This document shows, in pieces, positions 34,949 to 45,404 of a stretch of DNA of 64,000 nucleotides. A program made the position numbers and the translations under genes. How positions within the stretch are numbered: the first letter of the stretch is position 1; every line of letters starts with the position of its first letter. The notes under the pieces were generated by a model, which saw nothing but the letters and a program-made list of their open reading frames with translations, ran no database searches and was not told the DNA's origin. The DNA lies in assembly GCA_032622095.1 (NCBI GenBank), contig CP136063.1, positions 179,161,956 through 179,225,955 of the forward strand, written 5' to 3'. The stretch comes from Siphonodentalium dalli (lineage: Eukaryota > Mollusca > Scaphopoda > Gadilida > Siphonodentaliidae).

Positions 34949-35216
34949 TTAACCCATCTTATACTAAATAGTTTCTTCTATTCAGTTATAAAAATATACA
35001 TCTGAATGGTCTATTATCCATTTGGAGGGATGTTGAGGATATATGAGCAGACAACAGCCAGATGAAATGATAATATAATTACAAGTGCAGAAGAATTCAT
35101 TTTCATTGGTGGGAAATGTTTAGATAATAAGTTCAACAATCGACCTATGGTTATTTTATGAACATTTCATAAGGGATAACTACTCGTTAATAAATATTTA
35201 GTGTAGAAAGGATTAA
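34949..35216. mobile_element. TTAA-type MITE (ACTAAATACTC family)
   Basis: TTAA lies at 34949-34952 and 35213-35216. Ends are TTAACCCATCTTATACTAAA and ATATTTAGTGTAGAAAGGATTAA, with the AAATGTTTAGATAATAAGTT stem. Confidence 0.8.
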
Positions 35217-35362
35217 ACTTCTGTAGAATCTGACATTACTATCATCAAACCCTACTATCCTAATACATAGGTGCTTTTGAGAATTGTTGATAATCATGAC
35301 ACCACATTATACTTACTTCGCTTCAAGAAGGTGTTATGCAGCAGAATGGAGTGTGGGAGCTA

Positions 35363-35574
35363 CAGTAATGCCCTAAATAATCGACTCCTTAACCACAGAA
35401 GAATTATGGGTAATTTTTCAGGATTTAGTCAGAAATATGGCTTGTTGCCATTCATCGGAAAGCTCTCAGTGAGAGTTTTCCGATGAATGGAACAAGCCAT
35501 ATTTCTGATTAAATCCTGAAAAATTACCCATAATTCTGCTCTGGTTAAGGAGTCGATTATTTAGGGCATTACTG
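35363..35574. mobile_element. CAGTAATGCCCTA hairpin MITE, full copy
   Basis: TA lies at 35361-35362 and 35575-35576. The near-perfect 212-bp hairpin runs CAGTAATGCCCTAAATAATC ... GATTATTTAGGGCATTACTG, with the centre GGAAAGCTCTCAGTGAGAGTTTTCC. Confidence 0.92.
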
Positions 35575-35576
35575 TA

Positions 35577-36235
35577 GGTGTCTCATTATGAATGGCAACC
35601 CAAATAGCTAAACTTTGATTGATAAGATTACTAAAATTGTCAAGTAAAATTCGATATGTATAGTCATTGGAATGCTTGTCTTTTCTATTTTATCTCAGAA
35701 TTTCATATTCCATAAATGGGAAATTTTATTTGTACCAAATACCAACTCAGGATAAAAAGTTTTCAACGCATTACATTGCCTACTTGATAAGAATTTTTTT
35801 TAATTTACATATACATTTAAATACGCCAATTATTGCATACAATTTTTGCAAGACCCCCAAATGTCCTCAACTCTCACCACAATTATCATTGTTCCGCCTG
35901 GATACCATGAAACAAACCCATTATTGTAAATATTGTTTGATCTTGTTTAAATAATGATGTCACTATTTGTTGCTCATCAGGGAAATATATCACCCATCAT
36001 AGATAAGGGATCACAAATTTATATTACTAGCATGAACTAACAAAGATAAATTAGCTTATATACAGCTATGTGCTTGTTTTCGAACTACAACCAAACACAA
36101 ATGTTGGAACAAATAAATTGGCATTATAACAAGCACTCTCAATATCCATTAGTCAAAGTCCAACTTCGTGGTTGGCCAGTGTATGTGCTATAAAATAAAA
36201 TGAGATCACTCATGTGTAGACTTGTGAGAGGGTTT
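35577..36235. other. intergenic, no strong feature
   Basis: AT-rich sequence. A 95-codon open frame at 35667-35954 has no recognisable family and no coding signature. No repeat partner was noticed. Confidence 0.4.
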
Positions 36236-36980
36236 TTAACCCATTCTATACTAATTACTCATTGACCAGTAGTTCCCTTAGGGAATGTACAGCCAGGGAC
36301 AAGCTTAGACCTATTTTAGAATCAAATAAGTTCAATATGAACTTAAGTGAAAATTTAGGTCCAATATGAACCTACATGTACAGTAATGCCCTAATTAATC
36401 GCTCCTTTAACCACAGCAGAATTATGGGTAACTTTTCAGGATTTAGTCGGAAATATGGCTTGTTGCCATTCATCGGAAAGCTCTTCCCGAGAGCTTTCCG
36501 ATGAATGGCAACAAGCCATATTTCCGACTAAATCCTGAAAAGTTACCCATAATTCTGCTGTGGTTAAAGGAGTTGATTAATTAGGGCATTACTGTACATG
36601 TATTTGCACGAGGATATGTTGCAGCACCAGACATACGCTCTTTCACTGATCCATGCCATCCAACGGAATAATGGGTATAAGTCCACTTGGGCGACTTTGT
36701 AATTATCTTCTCCCTAAATTGTACCACTTCCAACATTTTTGTCACAGGGAGAAGTGATTTATCTCTCATATACCACTAAGCATATGTCCAAACAGCATAT
36801 TCAAAGTGTATTTCCTTATTGTAATGGTGTAATTACTCATTACATGGGTTTAATAAATGGGCTGATGAACAGAAAGAACTTCAGCCATTATGACTTCTCC
36901 ATAATAACAGCCAACTTCTCCCAAATAAGCAAATAAGGAGAAGTGACTTCTAGTCTAGTCCCTGTCAGTTCGGATAATAA
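36236..36980. mobile_element. composite: ACTAAATACTC-family TTAA element with insertions
   Basis: The left end (TTAACCCATTCTATACTAAT) is at 36236, and the stem piece CGGATAATAAGTTCAACAAA lies at about 36971-36990. Between them lie the TA-type MITE (36381-36594) and a stretch with two ends GGAGAAGTGATTTATC / AAGGAGAAGTGACTTC, which also occurs at 13335-13420 (GGGGAAGTGACTTC). The outer element was therefore hit at least twice. Confidence 0.6.
36381..36594. mobile_element. CAGTAATGCCCTA hairpin MITE, full copy
   Basis: TA lies at 36379-36380 and 36595-36596. The 214-bp hairpin has its centre at AGCTCTTCCCGAGAGCT. Arms are almost identical, so this is probably a young copy. Confidence 0.92.
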
Positions 36981-36992
36981 GTTCAACAAATA

Positions 36993-37272
36993 GGGAGCCT
37001 CGCATATATAAAAGAATGCACTGGCTTACAAGATGAAGGTAAAAATTGTTAGTCCAATGCATTCTTTTATATATGCAAGTCTTCCATAGGGAGCCTCACA
37101 TATATAAGAGAATGCACTGGCTTACAAAATGAAGGTAAATATTTTTTAGGCCAATGCATTCTCTTATATATGCGAGTCTTCCTTAGGGAGCCTCGCATAT
37201 TTAAGAGAATGCACTGGCTTACAACATGAAGGTAAATATTGTTAGTCCAATGCATTCTCTTATATATGCAAG
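36993..37272 (+). repeat. three tandem copies of a 96-97-bp palindrome-module unit
   Basis: Units starting GGGAGCCTCGCATATATAA lie at 36993, 37089 and 37186. Each has the linker GCTTACAA(G/A/C)ATGAAGGTAAAT and then CCAATGCATTCTCTTATATA. This is a head-to-tail array made from the palindrome module of the TTAACCCTTTCATGA family. The last unit is cut by the LINE insertion at 37273. Confidence 0.85.
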
Positions 37273-37757
37273 TATATAATACAAAATTACAAGCCTTCCA
37301 ATTCCAAATTAATCACAATATCATAGTTACAAATATATTTCTAGATAAATGCAAGATTATAACATCTAACTTGTGCTCATTTTGTGATAAAGAAATAGAG
37401 AGCACAGAACATCTACTAGTCAACTGTTCCAAAGTAAAACCACTATGGGAATTTTTTTCAAATGTACTAAATCTGCATTGTTTTCTGGAGTACTCACTAA
37501 AAATGGAAGATATCATATTTGGAATTAAAACAATGACAAACCCTTTGCCAATAAACAATATCATATTATTGATAAAGCGTTACATATATGTAACCAGAAT
37601 GATGTATGAAAAAAGTCTTACGCATTGAATCTGCATGTCAATTCTTAAAACAAGAGTACCAAATAGAAACACTAGCAACCAAATGGAATATGTCTTTGAA
37701 TAGAACCATAGGGAAAAAATGGGACAGTGTCCTTACAGTAATGTCCTTATAGTAAAT

Positions 37758-37789
<32 letters not shown>

Positions 37790-38035
37790 CGTATGTGTGT
37801 ATATGCGTGACACACATTTTAGTAGCTTCGTGACTGTAAAAGAAGCAACAAATGTCTTCTAACTGAACTAATTCCAGCAACTTGGCATTGATAAGTAGTG
37901 ATAATAAAAAACATACATGTATATGATCCATATATCATTCAATTTCATTTTCAGAAAATATATGTATGTTAATATTTGAAAGTAAATTGTAACCAAAAAA
38001 ATGAATAAATTATAAAAAAAAAAAAAAATTATACA
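37273..38035 (+). mobile_element. 5'-truncated LINE insertion with poly(A) tail and target duplication
   Basis: A fragment of non-LTR retrotransposon 3' end followed by about 290 bases of 3' tail, a (TA)n stretch (about 37763-37790), ATGAATAAATT and A14 or so. It is flanked by CTTATATATGCAAG (37259-37272) and CTTATATCTGCGAG (38036-38049), which match at 12 of 14 positions, as expected of a target-site duplication. The insertion splits a palindrome module. Confidence 0.8.
37274..37740 (+). pseudogene. non-LTR reverse transcriptase C-terminal fragment (zf-RVT zinc-binding region)
   Basis: The frame reads KLQAFQFQINHNIIVTNIFL, then LCSFCDKEIESTEHLLVNCS and PLWEFFSNVL. The pattern C-x2-C ... E-H-L-x(3)-C with a following W is the zinc-binding domain found C-terminal to the reverse transcriptase in many LINEs. 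The frame stops at 37626-37628. One extra base in the A run near 37608 explains this: past it, the next frame continues with LRIESACQFLKQEYQIE to about 37735. There is no reverse transcriptase catalytic part, so it is an inactive 5'-truncated copy. Confidence 0.82.
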
Positions 38036-38138
38036 CTTATATCTGCGAGGCTCCCTATGGAAGACTGGCATATATAAGAGAATGCATTGGCACAGGGTTT
38101 CGGCAAATTTCTGGAAACTCCAGTCATGGAAGGGTTAA
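38036..38138. mobile_element. right part of TTAACCCTTTCATGA-type element
   Basis: It has the palindrome module remainder (to about 38090), then GGCACAGGGTTTCGG and TGGAAACTCCAGTCATGGAAGGGTTAA, with TTAA at 38135-38138. This gives the true right end of the family that opens at 16623 and 22923. The inverted ends share TTAACCCTTCCATGA-like sequence. Confidence 0.75.
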
Positions 38139-39060
38139 AGCGGACTCAAAGACTGAAAAAAACCACCCTTGAAGCAATTTTGGGATTGCTCCAGTTTTCA
38201 GACCTCTGTATGATCATGTTTTGGTATGTGCTTCTCATTATAAATCTCATAATTTAAATAACTGGATGGAATTGGTTGCTGGTTGATTCACCAAAGACAG
38301 GGAGACAGACAGGGACGAGGGTTAGATGATATCTGTTGGCTGGGGTGGATGGGGTATGCTTAGAATTCCCAACTGCAACACCCCCCCCCCCCCTCTTGAA
38401 TCAGACAAAAATTTCAGGATTTGTTCAATTGGTACCCCCTTTCCATCTGTTGGATATTTCCATTCCTCCCCAAATTTCTGTCTGGCACCATAGGTGTGAT
38501 GCCAGCACCCCTTGTATGTTTTTTGCAGAATCCAGTCTGATTCATAAATATTCTGACATGTCTTCATGGGCACAGGGAAAAAGCAATGATTGGACAATTT
38601 TTCCTTGTCAGTTCTAAACCTGCAGAATATAAGATTTTTTTAAAATTTTATTTCACTCTGAAGTCGAAATAATTCTCTCCCATTTACCTCATTCAAGCTC
38701 GGGTACCTAATATAAGTAATCCTACTTTGGAATACCAAAGAACACGTTCGATACCTGCAAAAGTGCCATGGTGATACGCAGATGTCGTTCATCGATAAAC
38801 CCAAGTTCATGCAGCCGGTTTGAATCTAGGGCCAATATCTTATCAGTTGAAACTGTATGATTGTCAACATCAATTCAGGACTGTTATGTCAACACTACCA
38901 ATGAATTTGGACAATTTTTTGGCAGACCACCCGAGATAACTCAGTTCTCTCTGTCGTGTCAGATTTATTTTTATCAATCCCAGGTGAAATCGACTGAGTG
39001 CACTGGCGGTGGCAAGTATATCACGCACGCTATTTGTCCTTCTTGCGCCAGTCAAGTTGA
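38139..39060. other. intergenic, partly C-run-bearing repeat fragment
   Basis: 38330-38480 has GAATTCCCAACTGCAACACC and a C14-15 run, matching the inside-left part of the element at 39069. The rest (38480-39060) is not repeated in the window. No gene was recognised. Confidence 0.45.
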
Positions 39061-39068
39061 AGTAAACC

Positions 39069-40258
39069 CAGGGATGTGGCTAGAGGGTCTCCGCTGGGGG
39101 GGTGTCCACCTTGGGAATTTCCAACTGCACCCCCCCCCCCCTTAAGTCGGAATCACACCAACACAACTTTTTGCATAATTCCACTTGCACCCCCCCCCCC
39201 CTTGAGTCGAAATCGCACCAACAACTGTTTGTTTGCATATTTCCATTTGCACCTCCCCCCCCTTGTACCTCATGCTCAGGCCTAATTTCCTATATATTCA
39301 TAAGCCATGCTTCTATTTTCCCAGTATGAAAACATTAAGATATTTTAACCTGAAAATTGCCTCAAAAAAACAACTACTGATCTAATTCCAGACAAATGCA
39401 CACAGCTACCGACAACAGACCAGGAAACACCGGGCCGACCATGGTAGTTTGGCCCGGTGTGAGAAAATTTTGCAAACTATATACAAGAAAATTGCAAATC
39501 CTAGCATCTAGACTGGCCTTAACTGAAGCTTTCCTAGTGTTGGAAATTTCAAACCTCATGCTCCCCCTCAGGTTGGAAAATTCTTCAACTGATGACCATT
39601 TATGTCTACAAGTTTGACCAAATGTAGTAAAATATTGTTTTGCTAAACTAATTAGCAGTTTTGTATTGGCCATGTGGATGGGACAATAACACACCGGGCC
39701 GACCATGGTTCAGCCCGGTGTGCGAAAATTTTGAAATCTGAACAAGAAAATCGCAAAATCCTAACATCTAGACTAGCCTCAAGCCTTCCTACTGTTGGAA
39801 ATTTCAAAACCTACACCCCCACTTAGTTTGGAAAATTTCCAACTGGTGACAATTCCAATGACAATGTTGACCAATTGTATGACAATATTGTTTTCTTAAA
39901 TTAACTAGAAGTTTTTGACTGGCCACGGGGGAGGGACCAGGACACAAGCTTTCCAAGTGTTGGAAATTTCCAACCTGTCACCCCCCCTAAGGTTGGAAAA
40001 TTTCCAACTGATGTCCATTTCTGTCAAAAAATTTGACAAAAAATAGGAACATATGCAAATATTGGTCGAAAAACAATAAATTCCCCCAATAAATTGTTTT
40101 ATAATCAAACTACAAGAACATTTTCAACCTATTGTTGGTGTGAAATTTCGTTGTGGCAGGTATGAAATTTCCAACTATTGAAAATATAGCTCTCTGCTGG
40201 GGGGTGAGACACCCCCCCCCCCCCCACACCCCCCCCCCCCCCTCTAGCCACATCCCTG
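39069..40258. mobile_element. hAT-type non-autonomous transposon with perfect 8-bp duplication (CAGGGATGTGGCTAG ends)
   Basis: It is flanked by AGTAAACC at 39061-39068 and 40259-40266 (exact). The terminal inverted repeat is CAGGGATGTGGCTAGAGGG. The 1190-bp interior has several C11-C14 runs, and two or three repeats of about 260 bases starting CACCGGGCCGACCATGGT, each with AACATCTAGACT(G/A)GCCT and GGAAATTTC(A/C)AACCT. There is no transposase. The ends (CAGGG...) and 8-base duplication are diagnostic of hAT. Confidence 0.93.
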
Positions 40259-40266
40259 AGTAAACC

Positions 40267-41205
40267 TGGTACATTACGTCACATATGTACCCCATCCCCT
40301 AGATCATGTCATGAATCTCTACTCTGGTTACGCACGTAGAAATAATATTCCATCATTTCAAATCCAGCAACTTTTTAATGTTTTGACGAGGAAGTTGCCG
40401 GATCATGAACTTCATAAGATTGAAATAATAACGCACGTACGAGATTTCTTAGTTAATATCTGCTGCTTAATATTGTATTTCGCAGTATGTGAAGTTCCCA
40501 GATCGAAATTGTATGATTTATGCAACTTGTATGAGCCAATTTCACTCTGCATTGATTACAATCATGAAATTTAAAGTTGTCCTGTTTCTGAGGATGAGTG
40601 TTTCTGATGGTGGGCGGTCAAGTTATGGGGTTAGTTTTGCTATAATCCCAAGACATATGCCATTTCACCACCTTAAGGGAGCATACCCTCAGGAGGACGT
40701 TTTCTAGTGGGTCACCCAGTTATGAGATTAGTTTTTTTCTGAGAAACAGACTTATCTCGAAAATCAGCCATAAGCAAATATTACCCCTTAATTTATTTGT
40801 CTGTTTATGTGGTACTTCGGTAAGCTACCCAGCCAAGAGGTTAGTTTTGTCAAAATCCCGACCAATTATTAAAAATAAACAGTAACTGTTATCCAATATT
40901 CCACGCACGAGAAGACTGGATAAGGCTCATTCGAGCTTCCAAATTTTGTCTGCGTAATTTGGCAGAAGGTATATGATAGGTTGACAAATACACGGAATAT
41001 TGATAGTCAAGCTTCATATGCTCTGAAAAATAATTGCCATGGTCACAGCCATTTTTGTTTTCAAATTTTCGTGCAGAATTGAAACAAACGCTATTTATTT
41101 CTACCATATCAGGAACTGAATAGCTAACATGGAATGCTCTTTTTCTGTTTCATGCCATGCACATGGCTTTTTCTTGTTTGTGACCCAAACAATGTGTTCA
41201 AAGTT
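40267..41205. other. intergenic, three related short blocks, no gene
   Basis: Similar blocks around GTCA(C)CCAGTTATGAGATTAG recur at about 40618, 40712, 40828 and, diverged, 41520. The meaning is unknown. The open frames here (for example 40311-40574) show no family and no exon structure. Confidence 0.35.
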
Positions 41206-41211
41206 CAATGT

Positions 41212-41466
41212 GTCAGTACTAAATACTCATTGGCCAGTAGTTCCCCAAGGAAATGTTCAGAAAATAAGTTAGGTTGTTCGTTGAACTTATTATCTTAACA
41301 CTTCCCACCTATGAATACGAATAATTTTGCTCTTGAATTTTCTTTTCGCATGCCGGTCTGTCGTCTGCTTTTATTACATGAACACCCCATCCAAATGAAT
41401 AATAGCCCGTTCCAATATATAGTTGTACAAATGAATGGGAGAATGTATTTCGTGTAGAAAGGGATA
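41212..41466. mobile_element. TTAA-type MITE (ACTAAATACTC family), worn ends
   Basis: It contains GTACTAAATACTCATTGGCC, CCAAGGAAATGTTCAGAAAA and TTGAACTTATTATCTTAACA, and closes TATTTCGTGTAGAAAGGGATAA. Terminal TTAA sites are mutated. Confidence 0.7.
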
Positions 41467-42339
41467 AGGCAGGTTAGGTTGTTTTGTTTTTGTGGGTATT
41501 TTTTTTTATTCTTTTTAGGGCACCCACCTATGCGTTAGTTCTGCTGCGGTCCCATCCGATCTCGAAAAATGGCCCGTCAGCCTATTTCACACCACTTTCA
41601 AATCAAATCTACTAAATCAAGTACCGGTAATGGCATTTAGACAAAATCTTACAGAAAATCAGTTTGTCTGGGTTCGGGATGGGGAATAGAACATTTGGTT
41701 TCGACCGTCCATGCTTCCGTCCGTCAATATCGGTAACAACTTTGGCTTTCGATCTCTATCTCAGTCAAAATATAGGTCTATTTTAACGATCTATGCATGA
41801 TATGCCGGGTTATATGCCCACGAAACACCATGCACAGATGAAGGGGTGTGCACATGCAGCGGGTTTTCGTCCATTCTTATGTTGTAGTTTTATGACCCTT
41901 ATTTCGAATGAAAATGCATTTGTACAAACTTTATATCTTTCATCTTATAGGTCATGTGTGATGATCTTTAATTAATATGATCAGCCTCTGGTATGGAATA
42001 AAGGGTTGTATTTTAAAAGGAGGAAATATCCAATGATTATATTTACAAAATAACGGCGGAGATTTTCAGAAATAAAAAAAAAACAATATATAAAGAGCGA
42101 TTATTTTTTAATGATCGTGTTTTAATCTAATTTTCAAATTTGATATATTGATTACTCACATGACAATACAGGCCAATTTCAAATATTGGTGCGGTCCGCC
42201 AATTTTTATCGGAGTTGTGGCTCTTGTCGACTTAGAATTTTCCGATTGTTTTTGTTTCCGAATGATAACTTAAAAGATATATTATGGACTTCTTCGGTGT
42301 GTGTGAAATTGATAAGTTAGTATTTCGGCGCTATATAGC

Positions 42340-42840
42340 ATTCTACTATATAACATTGCAGAAAATCTCAAGCAAATCGACCCTACCTCTCCATAGAAAA
42401 CGTCGTCCGAATTACGCTCAATTCTTGTAAATATTTACTTCTCTATTCGGGACGCAACTCCAACTATCGGCGTTAAACTAACCATTTTTATTAATGTATA
42501 AGAATGACGATCTGTGTTGTCAATTTTGATATAATATTTGTCAAAATAACTACTTTAAGGAAGATTGTCCTCCATTTCCACAGGGGCCTGTAACGCGCTC
42601 CACTGCCCGCCCCCTTTTGCGCTGCCCATATACGCCGCTTCTATATACGAGCCTGCTTCACGTCTCTATTATACTACCATTAACATGAAGCAGGCGCGTA
42701 TAGAAGCGGCGTATATGGGCAGCGCAAAAGGGGGCGGGCAGTGGAGCGCGTTACAGGCCCCTGTGTTCATTTCTATATACCGTATCACCCTGCCGGAGTG
42801 TTTCGCATGGAATGAAACACTCCGGTTTAAGTAGTGTCTC
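42340..42840 (-). mobile_element. GAAACACTCC-repeat copy interrupted by a hairpin MITE
   Basis: It carries in reverse complement the blocks of 3680-4060 (AAATCGACC..., CTCCATAGAAAACGTCGTCC, GTAAATATTTAC, AACTACTTTAAGGAAGATT) and closes GAATGAAACACTCCGGTTTA. The hairpin at 42579-42765 sits within it. Confidence 0.65.
42579..42765. mobile_element. CACAGGGGCCTGTAACGCG hairpin MITE, copy 3
   Basis: CACAGGGGCCTGTAACGCGC ... GCGCGTTACAGGCCCCTGTG has near-perfect arms with ATATACGCCGCTTCTATA. Flanks TCCATTTC / TTCATTTC match at 7 of 8, consistent with an 8-base target duplication. It is unusually GC-rich for the region. Confidence 0.88.
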
Positions 42841-43015
42841 GTGTGTAGCGAATAAACTGTCGGTTGGTAATTTTATTTACGCGTGGACCAATGGGCGAAT
42901 GCATTATGGGTGATTAGGTATTTTGTACTTGAGTAAACCGTACCGATAGAGTCACGATAGTCCGACACAGATTGGCGCATGTGTTTACGCCACCGGTGTA
43001 ATTGGGTGACATATC

Positions 43016-43142
43016 TCTATTCCGAAGGTTCGCTATCCCGAAGGTCCACTATTGCGAAGGTTCTCTATTCTGAATATTTGCTATTTCGAAGGTTCACTAT
43101 TCCGAAGGTTCGCTATTCCGAAGGTTCTCTATTCCGAAGGTT
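43016..43142 (+). repeat. 16-bp minisatellite (CTATTCCGAAGGTTCG)n, about 8 units
   Basis: Successive units are CTATTCCGAAGGTTCG, CTATCCCGAAGGTCCA, CTATTGCGAAGGTTCT and so on. A worn ninth unit may extend to about 43150. Confidence 0.92.
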
Positions 43143-43544
43143 TTTGTTATTTTAAGGTTAATTCTATATTCTAAAGTATTGAGAGGGTTCATTATCACGA
43201 AGATTCTTTTTATGAAGGAAATAACTTAAAACATTAAATGTGATTTGTTTTGTTTTCGCGGGTTTTCTTGAGTTTAATGTCATTACGTATGACCTTATTT
43301 CTCATTACATATTCACGCCACGCAGCCCACACAATTGCTGTTTCCATGCGATTTAATGTCATTACGTGTGACGTAAGATCTCAATAAACTCAGAGGCAAG
43401 AATACGCCAGCTAAAGGCGGATTATAACAGTGGGGCTATAACGCTTAATGAATACTGGAGGCTATAACAAACTGCGCGCAGCAGAATATCGCCGAATAGA
43501 CGAGTATGAGATGAATCTAACTGCAAATGTGACTTTGTTTAAAG

Positions 43545-43680
43545 GCCCACTTAATTTTCGAGTCATCGATTTTTGTTATAGTATATACGGTTTTAATAAC
43601 AATTTATGCCATAAAATTTGAATAAAATACTATAATTCATCACCATTTGAAACGCAGAATACTACTATCTCCTAGTTTGA
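43545..43680 (+). repeat. fragment of TTTAAAGGCCCACTTAATTTTCG repeat
   Basis: It starts TTAAAGGCCCACTTAATTTT, as at 48604, and continues TACGGTTTTAATAACAA...CTATAATTCATCACCATTTG, as at 2450-2515. Ends are not defined. Confidence 0.6.
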
Positions 43681-43734
43681 AACACCCTGAAACACCTTTT
43701 AAAAAACCGCGTCAAGTCGTGCGTCGTATAACTA

Positions 43735-44325
43735 GCAATTAGCATGTCCCCTTCGGCTTTCCATAGATTTCGACGTAATTTGATACTTAGGGCTACTTGT
43801 GTTCGGGAAGTGTTTTGGACGGATCAAATCGTGACCCTGACCTTGACCTTCAAAATGGTCAATTCAAGGTCAAATCGGGTAAAACGGACAGATTTCGACA
43901 AAATTTGATACCTAGGGTTGCCTTTGTCCGGGGAGTGTTTTGGACGGGTCAAATCGTGACCCCGACCTGACCTTGACATTTAAAACAGTCAATGCAAGGT
44001 CAAGTTGGGTAAAACGGATGGATTTCGACGAAATTTGATACCTATGGCTACTTTTGTCGGGGGAGTGTTTTGGACGGGTCAAATCATGACTCCGACCTGA
44101 CCTTGACCTTCAAAATTGTCAATTAAAGGTCAAGTCGGGTAAAACGGACGGATTTCGACGAAATTTGATACCTAGGGGTACTTTTCTCCGGGGGTGTTTT
44201 CTCCGGGTCAAATCATGACCCTGACCTGACCTTGACTTTCAAAATAGTCAATTCAAGGTCAAATCGCGCCTTTCGCCGGAAATCAGATGGGAAACAGCCC
44301 GGACGAAGTCGGGCCCATCAGCTGG
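43735..44325 (+). repeat. tandem array of about 130-bp units with TGACCTTGACC, about 4 units
   Basis: Units with GATTTCGACGAAATTTGATA start near 43770, 43897, 44030 and 44158. Each continues GGGGAGTGTTTTGGACGGGTC, AAATCGTGACC, TGACCTTGACCTTCAAAAT and CAATTCAAGGTCAA. The flanks AACTAGCAATTAGCATG and CCATCAGCTGGTGTAAT probably mark the element ends. Confidence 0.85.
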
Positions 44326-44512
44326 TGTAATAAAGAAGACAGTTTGAAGAATGTACTGTATAACACGAGAAACGGGAAAACTTGATATATGGAAGTATGC
44401 AAATTTCCCACATGAACTTTGAAAGCTAGTTTATATTATAATTATATTATAATTTATATTTATGGCTAATAATATGATCTTGGTGGCGTTACCATTTCTG
44501 ACTATGGTTTTT

Positions 44513-44900
44513 AGCTCACCTGAGACGAAGTCTCCGGTGGAGCTATAGTCATCACTCGTCGTCCGTCCGTCCGTCAATTTTTTTTAAAACATCTTCTCCT
44601 CTGAAACCATCATACCGAATTGGTTCATATTTGGTGTGGATGTTCCCTAGGTGACTCTTATTAAGATTTGTTCAAATGAGGTCACTGGGTCAAATAGTTG
44701 CGAAGCCAGGGCCATAACTCTATTCCTCCATAGTAATTCTTACAACGACTTCTTGTTCAGAACCATTTGGCCGATTTAGCTTATATTTGGTACAGAGATA
44801 CCTTGGGTGACTGGGGTTCAGATTTGTTCAAATGGGGTCACTGTGTCAAATAGGGGCAGAGCTAGGGACATAACTTTAAAAACAAAAAATTTAATTTTTG
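44513..44900 (+). mobile_element. AGCTCACCTGAG-started dispersed repeat, copy 3
   Basis: It starts TTAGCTCACCTGAGACGAAG, then TCTCCGGTGGAGCTATAGTC, (GTCC)n, GTTCATATTTGGTGTGGATG and AAGCCAGGGCCATAACTCT. It fades at about 44900 into sequence with no match. Confidence 0.78.
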
Positions 44901-45404
44901 CATTTTGACCTTTAATTTTTGTTTAGGACACATCGCAGCCTCATATTTCTTACCTAGATTTTTCTTAGCATGTTCTTCATCTGTATGGATTTTGGTATTG
45001 TTTATTTAACCCCTTCCACTCTTGTTTTGATATATAATTCATCCAAGACAGGATTACTCAAACATTTTTCATCTGATCAACACCAAATGTGGTATATGAA
45101 TTTTTGACACTTATATACAGATCAAGTTAAAATATGGGTTTGATCCGATATATTTTAACAGAGTTATGGCCCTTTATAATTCACACCTCTTTGCTATGCA
45201 CTATTAATTTTTAAGAGAACACTGAAGCCTGTATTATTGAAAAAGCCAATTTATCATAGTGTGGTCACCTGATACTCTTGCTGAAGACTGCTTGCTTCAG
45301 ACCAGTTTACCATCTGTCATTACAAGACATGACATTAGCTAAACAACTATTCTACCAGAGTCTACTACAAGAATAAATAGGAATAGTCCATTGTTCATTT
45401 CTCC

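Noticed and set aside
37239-37264. ATG at the start of the LINE-derived frame
   Set aside because: The first residues come from the palindrome array upstream of the insertion point. The protein homology starts only at about 37274.
38735-38765. Possible tRNA B box (GTTCGATACC), suggesting a SINE
   Set aside because: No A box at the right distance, no tRNA fold and no poly(A) or repeat boundary.
40311-40574. 87-codon open frame in the intergenic region
   Set aside because: No recognisable family and no supporting exon structure. Length is within chance for AT-rich DNA.
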